Below, piece by piece: positions 33,330 through 46,757 of a DNA stretch of 64,000 nt. How positions within the stretch are numbered: position 1 is the first letter of the stretch; each line of letters opens with the position of its first letter. The notes under the pieces are model-generated. The model was not told where the DNA came from. It made no database searches and saw nothing but the letters and a program-made list of their open reading frames with translations. The translations under genes and the position numbers were made by a program. The DNA comes from Carya illinoinensis (lineage: Eukaryota > Streptophyta > Magnoliopsida > Fagales > Juglandaceae): positions 19,761,001-19,825,000 of the forward strand of contig NC_056766.1 in assembly GCF_018687715.1 (NCBI RefSeq). Direction: 5' to 3'.

Positions 33330-33587
33330 TTATTTAAAAAAGAAAAGGAGGCCGTCTTTCATGATGAAAATGTTTAGAGGGAGGGAAAGTTTCATCAACC
33401 AAAAAAACAGAGCAAAGAAAATTCTGTGGGTCGTCGTCACCATCGCCTTCGAGTCTGGAAGAAGCCCAAATTCGCGCAGAACGGTACTTGGGTATTCTTC
33501 GAGTTCCGGAATCAAGTCGTTCCGACAAACCGGGCACTTTGAGTGAGAAGCCAACCAGGCATCGATGCAGTCGGTGTGGAAGGTGAC
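33330..33587 (-). pseudogene. RING-H2 (ATL-type) E3 ubiquitin ligase fragment, 3' part only
   Basis: The frame encodes FHTDCIDAWLASHSKCPVCR, the second half of a RING-H2 domain (His, Cys and the closing CPVC), followed by LREFGLLPDSKAMVTTTHRIF. The first half of the RING and the N-terminal membrane segment of ATL proteins are missing. Upstream is a T-rich tract (33601-33628) with no acceptor in a suitable phase. The stop comes after a low-complexity tail. This is most simply a truncated gene copy. A real last exon is less likely because ATL genes usually lack introns. Confidence 0.75.
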
Positions 33588-33628
33588 CAGCAAAAAGGCA
33601 AAACAAAAGCAATTAAAAAAAAAAAAAA

Positions 33629-36286
33629 AGGCTCATCGTTTACTTTTGGATAGATTATAGTATATTAGACATTGTTTTTTCCATTATTTGTTATGATCCT
33701 GGATCCAGCTTCTTCTTGGACTGTACCTATAAGCAGTATCAATGGTATTGGGTGTAGGATTGACTTGGGGATCAGAGGGTGAGAGGCCTGAGAAGGGGAC
33801 CCTCGATGTATTCGGACGATGATGCTGTCCTTGATTTGGGGCTTCGTGGGTGTTCATGGGCTATTTTGTTCATTGTCTTTGACAACCGTGGGGGATGGGG
33901 GTCATAGACGGAGAAGACGATAGGAACTGAAGAAGGCTCCCACGTTGTCGATGGAGAAGATTAAATAAACTGAAGAAGCCTCAGATGAAGTCTAGTGGGG
34001 AAAGAACTGGGCAAGAGGCCTTTGCGCTAGCTGTTAAGAAGAAACCAAAACGGCATCGTTTGTATAAATGCCACATCAGTCGCGATGCCGCAGGGGTGCC
34101 CCTGCTCGGTTGCATCAATCATTTTTCTTTTCTATTTGAGTGCGGTGTTGTCTTTCTATACTATATAGAGAAAAATTTGTAGAGAGATTAAAAAGAGGGT
34201 TGTATGTAGATATTTTTAGAGTATTTTTGGATAAAAAAAAGTGTTTTTTTAGTATAAATTTAAACTCAACCATTTGTGCAGAGTTGATTAGGGTTATATG
34301 ATGATTAGTTGGACTATTGTATTTTGAATGAGTTAAGTCAATAAAAGTTCTGTTGTATAAGTTAAATTGAAACTTTATATATCGTAGAGGGCTTGAATCT
34401 CCTTAAAGAAAACGAGATTTCAGTGTCTCAGTATAAATTGGTTTCGTCTTAATTTTAAATTCATTGTAATTTTTATTTTATTATTGTGTATTTTTACCAA
34501 TAGTATTTAATCAATTTTTAAACAAGATTTTTTTGCGAGTTTTTAAATTTCAAGCTTACTAAAATCATAACCAAAACTCTTTGAACAAGGTCAAGAGGAT
34601 GTCCCTATTAATGGTCTTTCCATATCAATATTTATAATATATATTTAATTATAAAAAATATTAACAATAAATATAATAGGAGCCCAACAACAAAGAAAAA
34701 AAAACCACAAGTTTAAAATTCAATTACTACCTTGTATGCCGTATCATACTATAGTATTACATATTATTTTTAATGTCTAATGATATGTTATTGTATTATA
34801 GTATTATGTGTTATTAACTTATTATATTAGACTTGTTTTTATACTAATGTCTAATTTATTTATATTAGACTTATTTATAGTGTCTATTTACATATTATTA
34901 TACTTTAATAAACAATTAATCTCTATGAGCCCTCGAAATGTGAGATTTTTCCCTTAAATTATCTGATGTGCACTTGTGAAAAATTCCTTGTCGAGGATCT
35001 CTTGAGATTAGTTGAGATGCTGTTTCTGGACACCCGATGCTAGTAAAAAAAATTAATATTATGTATTATTAACTTATTATATTAGACTTATTTCAATACT
35101 AGTGTCTAACTTATTTCTATACTTGATTATATATGGTATTAATACTATGATGTTTACATAAACTAAACTATTATTAGTCTATTAATATTATAATATAAGT
35201 ATATAATAATTAGATCATACTAGTATATTCTTGAATTTAACTATATATATAAGTTCTAGTTATATAACAACTATATAACTATACTAGTATATATGATCAA
35301 TATATAGGTAAATACATATTTTCATAACATATGTGCAATATTTTATTAGGAGGGTAGAGCTGGAGTCAGATCATATTGGAGTTAGAGTTAGATCATATTG
35401 GAGTTAGAGTCAATTCGGTGACACCTCTGACTTTGATTCCAACTAAAAAATTACAAAAAATCCAACTTCGACTTTGACTCTGACTTTAATTTTGTTTTAT
35501 TGGAATCAGTACAGAATCGAATTCAAAGTCGAGTTCTCATATATATATATATTTTTTTTATCATCATTCCTACCCAATACTAATACCCATGTATGGGTTT
35601 CTTTTGCCTAAATACCAAAAAGATTAAGGCTTCATTTGAACGCTGAGATAATTTCAAATGATCTAAAATGATATGTAAATAGTAATATTTTGTATGTTTC
35701 ATTAAGATATGTTTGAATATAAATATGTTAAGATATATGTTTGAATGTATGAAATAGGTTAAGATAAATTTAACTATTTTTTAAAAAAAATAATAAATTA
35801 CATCAATAATTAGTCTAGATAAATTACCCTGTTTGTTTACCTAAACCTAAACTATTTCATCTTATCTCATCTCATTTTATCATCACAACTTTTTCAAATC
35901 TCAAAACATGTTATAACAAAATATTGTTATATTATAATAATATTTTATTCAATTTCTAACAAAATATCTTATCTCATATCATCTGAACTGTGTAACTAAA
36001 CGAGTAAGTTGATTTAAATTTTTAACAACAAAACACACCCTGAATAGTATTGGGTATCCCACGGAGCCAATGATTACAACGAACAAATCCCAAACCAAAT
36101 GTACAAATTCACCTAAACTTAAACCTTAAGGTGTAGGGTACAATCTAACCAACCACAATTACAAAGAAAAATATTTGAGCTTTTAATTAATTTCATAAAA
36201 ATAAGCTTATAAACTGAGGTGGGTTAATGTGATACATCAAATTGTATAATTACTATAATATTATAAAATAGATTTAACAAATCACA
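33629..36286. other. AT-rich intergenic DNA, no gene seen
   Basis: At 34045-34063 there is an AAACGGCATCGTTT phrase like that at 19818. At 35349-35420 a short repeat of GGAGTTAGAGTTAGATCATATT occurs, next to TCCAACTTCGACTTTGACTC, a pattern of small non-autonomous elements. The largest open frame is 65 codons. Confidence 0.45.
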
Positions 36287-36800
36287 CACTACAAGAAAAT
36301 TGGCATTTTCCAGTGCCAAAAATCGCCGCAAAAGATCTCCAAAATTGCTGCAATAATTTATTCCCAACGATTTTTACTGCGCCGAATGATAGTCGCATTT
36401 GTCTACTCACTTATAAATAAACCCAGCAAAAGCCAAAAATCGCTACAAATATTTAGTTATTTGCAACAATTTCCCACGCTGTAAATAGCAAAAAAAATTG
36501 TCACAATTATGCTTCCAATTTAGTTGTAAATAACTGAGAAAAGCATTTGCAGCGTCATCAAACTATTGGAAATAACATAAATTTCGCTGCAAAAAGTGTT
36601 CATTATTTGCAGCCATTTTTTGAAATGCTGCATATAGGTTATTATTATTTCCAGCGTTTAAAAATTTGCTGAAAATAATAATTTTCCCAACATTTTGAAA
36701 CGCTGTAAAAACCAATGAGGAAACATGCATACTTGACATTATCAGCTTACTACATTTGCTGGAAAAAAAATTGACAAATTCAAAGACTATTTGTGGCGAT
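36287..36800 (+). mobile_element. CACTA (En/Spm) left terminus with subterminal repeats
   Basis: CACTACAAGAAAATTGGC starts at 36287, the signature CACTA terminus of eudicots. For about 450 bases it is followed by repeated short phrases in both orientations (CGCTGCAAA, TTTGCAGC, TTGCTGCAA, AAATCGCYRCAAA), as expected for transposase-binding subterminal repeats. No TAGTG right end was found downstream within the window, so the element is truncated or its end has decayed. The right limit is approximate. Confidence 0.7.
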
Positions 36801-38299
36801 TAAGAGTCACATGGTGCATCATCAATTTCTCTTGGGCACCTAATTCATATCTTGCTTGAACTCACTCACAATATTCTCATTTACTACAATACATCATATG
36901 TATGCTAAACCAAAAATTGCATTCATCCAAATACTTGGTATTTAACAACCATTCCATTTTTTAAAAATATAAGTATATTCAATCATCCAATACAACATTA
37001 TACTGATTATTTTAGTAATCTATACACTGGCATGGTGCATTAATGGAAGGCAATTAAGTACTATAAATCAGCTAATGTATCTTACAAGCATGTAACTGGA
37101 CATCGCCATTTTGTTCTGTAATTTGAGTGGTCAATGCTTTTTTAACACAAGTCTACATCAGACCCACCTCTACATATTATTTCAGCTTCACTTGTTTTCT
37201 TTCTTTCCATTTAAATATTTATTTAGAGGAAAGAGTTGCATGCATATTGGACGACTAGTGTTGATGAGTGCCAAGCAATTTGAAAGAATATGAAAGTATA
37301 CTAGTGCACAAAGTATACTAGTGTTGAAGAAAAATTTTGATGAAACTTGATTTTGGTTACAACATGTCATAAAATAGCAATTTGAAAGAAAATGAAAGAG
37401 AAAAGCACATATGTTTCATTAACAATATTAGTTAACTACTTTAGCCAAACAATTGAGTAAAATTAATGTTAAACATACATGCTAATTTCTACTTGACCTA
37501 AATGCATTTATAAAATTGGAAAAAAACTAGAGGTTCTTACCACGAATAAATCATCGCAACCAAGTGGAGGAAATGAAGGGGAAGAGGAGATACCAAAAAC
37601 CCTTTGCCACCAGGAAAAGGATTGTGATGCAACAATAACATAGCAGATTAGGAAAACAAAAAAGGGGAGCTTTTTGTGGAAAAAATCACAGAAGATTCCA
37701 TCAAACATAGGGACTAGCGTTTACTGTGCTAAGAGGAAATGTAGCAAATTCCTTGTGCGGGCACAAAATGGGGGGAGGTAGCGAGTTAGTGGTCGTTTTC
37801 AGTGGAGGAACACAACCATGAAGGGGGAGTGATTATGCAAATTAGAGGGACAAGAAAATATACCTTCACAAAGAAACTATGACCTGAAAATCAACCTCGG
37901 TTGACAGCAAAATGAAACCCAACTTCGTGAGTTCCCAGCCAAATATAGAGGCACTATGCCCTAATATTCAGCGAAAGGGGAGAACTACTCAGAATTGAAG
38001 TGAGTAAGTCACAGAGAAACACAAACTAGGGGGAGAATGGGGTGGGAAAATGGGACTCCAAAAAGGGAAAGAGAGGTACATGAACGTATGTGGCTTGTGA
38101 AACCTTTAAGCAGAACGTTCCGTTCGCACTAAAACAAAGGTGACCATCAGGATTTGTAGGTGGAGGTAGGGAGAATAGGTTTTGCCGAAGAAAAAGTTAG
38201 GGGAATTTTCTAAATACGGGGGAAGGAAAGGTACTGTTGGGGGAAAATAAAGAGATGTTTCGCATTTTATGTTTAATTCTCCACCGTTGGATTAGATTG
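36801..38299. other. No gene recognised
   Basis: Mixed-composition DNA with only short open frames (up to 86 codons, no domain). It may be the interior of the truncated CACTA element or older intergenic DNA; nothing decides between these. Confidence 0.4.
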
Positions 38300-41200
38300 G
38301 GAGCCATAGGATGAAGGGCATAGATTAAATACCCAAGTCCTGCCCCCTTTTCCCTCACTTTTCCTTTCCCCTCTCTCTCCTCCCTCTCCCCTAGCTCACG
38401 CATGGCAGCCTCCATTTCTCCCTCCACTGAATCTCTTCTCCTCTCTAGCCCAACCACTGCAGGTCACCACCACCACCGGCATCTTCCCCTCATGCCTGCA
38501 AGCACACTCCCCAACTGATGAGCCACCGTATGGCAACCCTCTCTCTCCCCCTCCCTCCTTCCCAAATGGGTTTCACCCATTTCTCTCTTCATTGCGCTGC
38601 CGTATGCGGCCAACCAGGTCACCAAGCACTACCATCTGCTCCACCACCTCACCGACTCCACCCCATGGCTTCCTTTCCCAGTAGCTCTCTTCCCCTCCCT
38701 CGGATCACCCCACGCATGGGTTCCTCCACCCATGCCATCGTACACGGTCAACCACACCACCGCACAACCACCAACAACCACCTCCTCTCACTGGCGATCT
38801 TCCCCAGCCATCCCCATGCTCAGCCGAGGTCCCTACTCTTCTCACTCTCCCCCACTCTCTCATGGGTCTTCCATGACCCATGGCCTAGATCTGCCACCAT
38901 AGAGCCGTTGCACCACCTTACCGATGCCACCACAAGGTCCTTCCAAGGCCCTCCATACTTAGCCCCTTCCAGATCCGCATCTCCAGTAACTAAAACAACC
39001 ATTGTATATGGCTAGTCGCCACTATGCCTTCCACTGCCACCCATGGTCAACCCTTCCAGATCCACCAACCCACATGCCCAAATAGCTCCCAAATGCCTAA
39101 AACAACCATCGTACACAGTTTAGCCACCATGTATGATGGGTAGTGAGAAATGCACGGGTTAATCCTGAAAATGGTATAACTCTCTCTCCCTCGTTATTTA
39201 TGTTACATTTTATTTGGTTGATTGTGGAGTTTGATGTGCAGTGAAGTGTTGGGCATAGATGTGTAGTGTGCTGTGATGTGTCGTGGACTGTGCTGTGAAG
39301 TGTGTGCTGTAGTAGTGATGTAGTGTAGTGTAGTGTGAAGGGAGTACATGTGGTGTGTACTCTATGTAGTATAGTGATGCACCGTGTGTAGTGCATCGTA
39401 ATGGTGTATAGCGTAGAGTCGATAGAACGAAGTTTACGTGAAGTGTACTCCATGTGGTGCATTGGATGGCGTGTCACTAATGTTTGGAAGGCGTAGTTGA
39501 GGAGCATAAAGCATATTGTGTAGTGTCGGGAACTGAGGAACAATGTCCCGAAGTAGTTGTGATGTGACCCTGCCATAACGACGGGTGTCACGATGTAGTT
39601 TGGGATCAGCCTCGAGCTACGCGACGAGACAGAGGTGTAGTGTGAATGGGTCTTACCTTGTAAGTGTTGGGATGAACTTCTAAAGGGCTAGGAAGTAGGA
39701 AAATCCTACTGACCGGGTTTGAGTAAAAGTTAGTATCCGAGCTTGTTTATACAAGTGGATGTTCAACAGATTATAAGTTAATCTTAGTGATAAGAGGGTA
39801 AGGTACATGTGCATTTGGTGAGACACATGTGCTAGATGGATTTACCATATATAATAGGTAATCTATCATAAGCATGGTTACACGATGTTTAAGTCTCAGA
39901 GTTGGCTTAAAGTCATGTAGCATGTTTAGATGGAAACAAGGATTTACTATGGGCTAAGATGCGTAAAGGAAGTGACGGGTGTACTGTCTATGATTGGGAT
40001 GCATGACTTAGTCGGTCTAAGTCATGCATCAAAATGTAGTTAATAGGAGAGTAAGAAGAAGGTCTTAGTGTCTTAACCTTGAGGTAAATCGTGGAGGTTC
40101 ACTTTAGTGGATAAGCACTCGAGGTAGAACGTTGAGTTTCGAAGAGGTAGTGACTATAAGTGGGTCCCAAAGGTTTTAGCATAGTAAGGGATATGTAAGG
40201 GCCCGAGATAGAAGGAGAGTGTTTCCAAGTGAGGTGTAGTTCTATTTCTAGTTAATTGCTTATGTACCAGATAAGCAATGATGTTGAGGTTGTGTATGCA
40301 TGTAGGTTGCCGTCTGACACGCATATGAATGGACTGCATGAAATGAGTATGGCATGGAGTCCAGGTAAGTATTATGTTCATACTCTTCTAGAGTTTTCTA
40401 AATAAATGGATGAAATCAAAATAAAAATGAAATACTTTTCCTTTACGAAATGACACGGATGATGTTTTATGAAAGAATGCTAAGTATAAGTTTTCAAGTA
40501 TACGTATGTAACTACCCTTCTTGGCAGTCCCTTTTTTCGCGCCCCAAAGTATTAAGTGTATGCATGTGAATGGATGGTATACGTAGTAAGTATTTTATGT
40601 ATTTTCATGAAAATAAATGCAAGGCTTATGCTTCATGCTTTAAGTGATGCTATAAATGACGCGAAGAAAGTGTTCTAAAGGGTCCCTATGAACTCATGTT
40701 TTAAAATGTTCCCTATGAACTAATGTTTTAAATGACACCTTGAAAGATGATGTTTAAGCTCATGCTTTTAAATGACGTTTATGAATGAACGGACTGATGA
40801 ATGAAAGAATGAAAGAACTGAATGATTTAATATATGAAAATACATAATGGCCACAACTGAAAGGAAAGGATACCAAGGACTGGGTAGATTGCAATATTGG
40901 GTAAGTAGAATTGGTAGTCCCTGCCTAAAAAGAGATTCCAAACCTGTGGCTATGGGCAGAGTCCAGGTCTAAAGGAAGACCACAAACCCTAGCACATGGG
41001 GTGTAACAATGTGTAAAGGCCAATGGAAATTGATGAGAAAGAATGTTTACATGTTAAGAAAGAATACATGTATACTTAAACTCTTTAAGAAATAAAGGCA
41101 CGAGGCTTGGGGAAACATTTTACGAAAGAAAAGAAACGTTTTATGAAAGAGAATTCTTTTCAAGAAAAACCCTGCCTTAAAATGTTTTAAATGAATGAAT

Positions 41201-41600
41201 GTCTTGTGTATAGTATGTATGGGGTGATGAATGAATGACTAAAAATCTATATTATTATATTTTAATTGTATAAAATAATACTTACGAGTCTTCAATTCAT
41301 TTTAGTTTTTATGTGTGCCCTCCCAGGGACAATCTGAACAGTATGCATCAAGATGGACACGGCCTAAGGAAAAGAGCATGGAAGCCTAGGCACAGTATTT
41401 TTATGAAAGACTTTTAATTATAAAGTTCAATATTTTCCATTTGTACTCTCTTTAAATTAAGAAACATGTTTTATTTTATAAACATGAAGTCTTTTGTATC
41501 CTAGCATAAAAGGAAAAAGTTTTAAAACGAACAGTAATTTCTGTCGCCTTTCATAAAATCATTTTCTAAAGGTCCACCACAAGGACGGGCGTTATAGAAA
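38300..41600 (+). mobile_element. Decayed LTR-retrotransposon sequence, LTR-like
   Basis: A CT-rich, CCACCACC-rich stretch (38340-39100) carries a 165-codon frame without a domain, resembling the pyrimidine-rich part of the gypsy LTRs elsewhere in the window. Downstream, 40880-41020 has a GGTAGTCCCTGCC / CAGAGTCCAGGTCTAAAGG block. TGTGTGCCCTCCCAGGGAC lies at 41312 and a terminal GACGGGCGTTATA at about 41586-41598. These are features I associate with Ty3/gypsy LTRs of the Tekay type. No primer site or coding domain was found. The boundaries are uncertain. Confidence 0.4.
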
Positions 41601-41632
41601 AGGAAAGAGTTGTGAATTAAATTCCCATGTAT

Positions 41633-42060
41633 TGTTACGCAGAAAATTAGCAGGGTAACTAATAGAGATATTTAGTGTCCACCTATAAGCCCATTACATT
41701 AAAGGCCCAATGACCCATGATGTGCCGATGAGTTTTACTAGTACATGGAATATTGGGCTATAATATCCCCGGGTTATCAGAAGATGATCACTTCAATTAA
41801 TAAGGAGAACCGTCGAGGATATATCTAAGGAGAATGATTATCTTTACGACTCTACACCTCTATAAATAGCCTACAGGAAGTAACAAATATTTCACTTGAT
41901 TTACTTTATCTTCTACATAAACTTACCCTCGTATTATTATTTTGACTTTGGCATCGGAGTGTCCCCAAGGCAACTAGAGCTGCCTCTTTGTTCATTGCAG
42001 ATCATCCGTGTGGTTGGTTGTGTAAAATACATCCTTAACACCCATAATTTTCAGCATATT
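41633..42060 (+). mobile_element. Probable solo LTR (Ty3/gypsy-like)
   Basis: The segment starts near TGTTACGCAG. It has a TATA-like CTCTATAAATAGCC at about 41861 and then GACTTTGGCATCGGAGTGTCC at 41944, a phrase common in plant LTR leaders. Next come TTGGTTGTGTAAAATACATCC and a CA near 42058. No primer site follows and no target duplication was identified, so the ends are approximate. Confidence 0.5.
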
Positions 42061-45000
42061 GGAATTACCTTTTGTGCATGAGAATGGAAGTTTGAAGAAA
42101 AGTTACTCTAAGATCATATAGTGTTTGTACATAGAAAGATATTGAAATGAAATTCCCAAGATATTAAGAATTACTCAAATTCACATTTTCTCACAATGTA
42201 CCAAAAATATTTTGAGTAGGCTCAACTACTTAAGTCTACTAATCTTAATTAAGAATAAACATCTTATTGAGAAAAAAAAATACTAATAATAAGTACCTAA
42301 TCTAAAATTGAATGAAGAATGGAGTGAATGATAACATGTAGAATAATAAATAAAAATAATAAATAACCTAATTATAAGAGTCAAGAATAAGAAACATGAA
42401 AGCAATATCAATATGTCAAACTATATTTTTAGCACCAAGTACCAAAATATCAATAGTGGTTTGCAACATTCCCTATACTTCTGCAACTTAAGCAAGTCAA
42501 CTATTCAAGTAATGAAACCATCCCAATATCTCCAAATTTTCAAAAAAAAAAAAAAGTAAAGCAGCTAATCAACTAACATTCAAAATTTCCAGCAACCTTA
42601 TCCAGTTGGACAACTCCAATGAGTCAACAAGTTTTGCTCACAAAGAATAATTACACCCAGGCCTTGCTTAAACAACCTATCAATAGGACTACATACTTTC
42701 TTTCTAAAAATAAAAACCAGCTAGTAGCCAATCCCTATCAACCTATCATGCAAAACACATCACATTATTAGCAGCAACACTTGAACCAAATACACAGATA
42801 TAACAAAATAACAATTTAATAATAAATATTTGCAATTATACTAAAAATTAACAACCTACTGGCAATTCATGTCAAGGAAGCAAAATCTCCTCATAAGTTA
42901 GTTCTTCTCTTTATAAAATGAAAGAATAAAATTTGTTAGAACAAATTCTTAATACGTTAGGACAAGTTCAAGATAGATACTCATGACAAAGTATTATGCG
43001 AGAAGCAAGTTATCTTACATTTTTTGAATCATAGGAGAAGTTTTTCATGGTACTCACAACTATAATAATGCAAACGATATGAACATGCATGTAACAAATA
43101 TAAATAATATGAACACCTAAGATTTGTGTAGAAGTGTGCATTCTTTATTAACTAATTAAACTTAAAGAAAATATAAGCCACTGACACAAAACTAAAGAAT
43201 GAGATTTTGTTGCATTTAATCAAATATCAATAGAGAAAAAAATGAAGTTTTTTTATGGGTCAAATTAGACTTTACCCAAGCATGATGGGATGTAAGAAAA
43301 TTTGCTTCCAAAATCGAACCCATGACTTGGACAAGAGAATGAAGAAAAAAAAGATTTTGGATTATTTAAAAAAATATAAACACTAGAGGAGCAGAAAAGA
43401 CTTGCTAAGTGAGGATTTGGAGTGCTTGTAACTTTTCAATAGAAGCTTGGAGCTCGACCGAGAAGAAGAAGAAGATTGAAGTAGAAATTGAGAGTGAAGG
43501 AAGAGCATCGTCCTGTGTTTGGCAAGGAGAAAAAAAAAATTATAATTAGTGCTAAGTTGAAAAAAAGTCAAAAACCTTACAATGACAAGTTGGATTAACT
43601 TATGTAAATAGTGTTAAGTCATGTCAATCGTTAGGAAGTGAAGTGTTGGGAAAAAGTTGAAAAGTTAATAGCAAGAATTGATGTAAATGGTACTCAATGA
43701 TGGTGGGAATTGATGCAAATAATGTTTAATTAGTGACCATGTCATATCGTATTGGGAAGTGAAGTCTAGGACATTGGGTAGAGCACTAACATTATACTTA
43801 CATAGGATGTCTCGTATAATTATTGATCATGATTTTAAAAAATATATAATAAATTTATTTATTTATTTACTATTAAAATATACAATTATCATATATTTTG
43901 TAAACTTATCATAGAAACCTAGTTATACATAAAATAACAAAATATATTACTTATACAAATAACTAAAATAAAACATATAACACATAAAAATATATAGAGT
44001 TAAAGAGTATATGTAAGAATATATGTCTATATATTACGAATATTATAATGAGCCAAGTTGGGTTTTTATAAATTTTGTTCACGAATCTAAACGGAGTCGA
44101 GTTGAGATTACATGAATTTGACTCATTTAATATTTGAACTAATATTAGTAGTCGCGAACAACTCCTTTATTAAATAAACCGAGTTTTAACTCTGAGTATA
44201 TATGAATCGAGCTCAAACTATTCACGAACGACTCTATTCGTTTGCAGCCCTAACTACCGGTACGTAAAACTTGTTTAGAAATCATTTAATAAAAATATTA
44301 GATATTTATCCTATCTTTTGTTAGGCCTCTTCACTCTTAATTTGTGTTCTTTTTTTTTTTAATATTATTTTTGCAAAATAACATAAGTGTTTATATATTA
44401 TTAGAGATTTAATTATCATTTTAAAAAAATTATAGTATGTATATATAGGTTAATTCTTGGGATTTGTGCTAATTAATTACAAATTGGTCCATGTAGTATG
44501 TAATTAAAGAATCTAGAAAATTAATCATTCACGAAGTGATCAGTTGTAACAATTGGGTCTTTGTGATTAGATATGATACATTACATCCATGTTATACTAA
44601 AAACAATTTGTAATCTGAGGTCACGAGGAAGCTACGAGGGACGTACGCATATGCCTTGTGAAATATATCTTTTGTGAGCTAATATTTCTCTAAATTTTAA
44701 ACCAAAAAATGAGTTAGTGACATGACTTGCGCGTACATTTGGGGTTCATCTGGTGATTAGGAGTATTATTATTTTTTCTTATAAATGAAAAATAGGGTTT
44801 TTAGTAATTTTTAAATTTTAATTTATAATTTCCTAATTGATTTGTAATTCATTTCTGGCCTGTTTAATTTTCATCTTTTTAATTTGTAAATTGTGCATTG
44901 AGAATTAATCACGGGATGAAAAAAGATAGGGGCACGAACAATGTTAGTATTGTTGATCATAGCACTTTTGTTGTACATTTTTTTCACATTTGCTCTGAAC

Positions 45001-45295
45001 AATAATTTTTATTACGGTAATGATACACTTGTTATCTTCTTACCGCTTCTTTATTACTTTAGCATATTTAAAATTTTTATTTTTTTATTATTATTTTTTA
45101 ATTATTTTTTAACATCCTTAATCATTAAAAAAATTAAAAATATATATATAATTTTATTAATAATTGTCACTTCTTAATTAGTTATTAAGTAAATAAAAAT
45201 AAAAATAAAAAATATTAAAAGAGTAATAAAAAGGTGGTAGAAGGGTAATAAGTCATGTCTTGTCATTATTTTTCATTAAAATTTTATAGAATCGT
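42061..45295. other. AT-rich intergenic DNA, no gene seen
   Basis: The stretch contains poly(A/T) runs and AT-rich small frames, including a 78-codon Leu/Phe/Ile-rich frame at 44941-45177 explained by composition. No domain, RNA gene or transposon end was recognised. Confidence 0.5.
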
Positions 45296-46061
45296 CGGGT
45301 TTCAAATTAGTTTTCACACCAGCCCATCAAGAAGTGCCACGTAAGCATTCCAATAAAATGTGAACTGAACCCGCATACAGTGAATTGACCTTTCCCTCTC
45401 CTTCTTGCTCTCCATCTCCTCCTCCCATCTGCACTCAATCTACAAATGCTTTTGTGGACGTGTTGTTTGAAAGGTAAAACTTTCTATTCTGGTAGTTCTA
45501 TTTGTAATCTGGTAATTCTAAACAGACGATAAACCCATCTGATCTAGCTGATCCATCCATCTAAAACCTAGAAGGGAAAAAATAACTATTTTTACTCTTC
45601 TTTCATTCTTTTCTCTCTATTGCTTTTGCCCCCACCCTTTATCGATGGCATCGTGTACATATTTGAAGGGTCTAGAGGGGCCATCCTTCTTGTCTTTACC
45701 TAAGGGAAAAAGGACGAGAGATATCAATCAAATTACTTTTTAAGAGATTGTTCTTTTTTTTGTTCTTTTGAGATTTGTCATTGTGGTCATCAGTCTGTGA
45801 TTGCCATGGTCAATTCACCCTTCATCATGCATGAACATTCTTGGGCATCCATAGAGGAGTTTATCGATTGAATTTCGGGGAGCAGTGACGTTTCTTTTGG
45901 GGCTTTGTTTGCCGATTGAGTGCAGATGAGGGAGGGAGAGGGAGAGGGAGAGAAAGGAGAGGGAGAGGTTGATTCAATGTATGCGGGTCCAGTTCATATT
46001 TTGTTGGGGCACCTATGTGGCACTTCATGATTGACCAGTGTGAAAGCTAATTTGACACCCG
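45296..46061. mobile_element. 766-bp element with about 145-bp terminal inverted repeats
   Basis: The left arm (45296-45440) and right arm (45914-46061) are inverted repeats. Left CGGGTTTCAAATTAG pairs with right CTAATTTGACACCCG. AAGTGCCAC, GAACTG-ACCCGCATACA and CTGCACTCAATC follow in the same order inward. CT- and GA-rich runs account for part of the arms. Long arms and a short interior suggest a Mutator-like non-autonomous element, but the 9 bases on each side do not match. The interior encodes nothing recognised. Confidence 0.7.
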
Positions 46062-46757
46062 ACCGGCCTCAAGGTTTTTTCTTATCTCATCTTTGTATGG
46101 CAAGTGGCAACTACGTACCCAAATATATAGGAGAGATCTTGGGGCACCAGACGTGAGGGAATGGAGACTTGAAGGGTGAGGGTGAAGTGATAAAAAGAAA
46201 ACAACAATAATAAAAAGAAGCATAGTCGAATTGGAAAGGGAAAGTTGTTCTCCCAATAGACCTCTCGGGGCACACAACGAAATCCAGAACAAAAAAAAAA
46301 AAAAAAAAGGGACTCTGCCGCAGAGCATAAGGGAAGAAGAAGAAAAATCACACTGGAGGTACCTTCAGTTCTTTACAGCTACGTTTATATTCTGAGCATA
46401 CTATAATTTTTATTTTTCTTTAATTTCTTTTAGATATTGCGTTAATATTTATTTACATTCAGTTTTTTGAGTTTATTTTCATTAACAGAACTTGGTACAT
46501 ATTTTGGTAAAAAAAAAAAAAAATTGAGTATCGATCTTTTATCTTTTGCTTTAACAAATATAAGTGATGATTTAATTTTATTATCATAAAAAAAAAAAAA
46601 AAAAAAGGAACGCATCTTAGAATTTTTCTTTAAAAAGGGTTTTAACGGTATTATATTCCATGATAATAAAATTGATTTTTCATACAAACTTTTCAACTAT
46701 GCTTTTAGTTTTAGTTGAGCTCAATTTGTTTGTTAAATTTTTTATACGTACAACAAA
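46062..46757. other. No gene recognised
   Basis: A-rich runs lie at 46290-46308, 46509-46523 and 46588-46606. Minus-strand frames up to 93 codons are Phe-rich because of poly(T) and show no domain. The final part leads into the CACTA transposase remnant. Confidence 0.4.

Noticed and set aside
31779..36287. A CACTA element between the ends at 31779 and 36287
   Set aside because: The two termini point away from each other (a right end at the lower coordinate and a left end at the higher), so they cannot bound one element.
38518..39015. 165-codon Pro/Ser/His-rich frame
   Set aside because: Composition-driven (CCACC and CTCCC runs) within LTR-like sequence. No domain, no splice structure and no conserved segment were recognised.
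44941..45177. Hydrophobic 78-codon frame
   Set aside because: AT-rich sequence alone explains the Leu/Ile/Phe run; there is no neighbouring gene structure.
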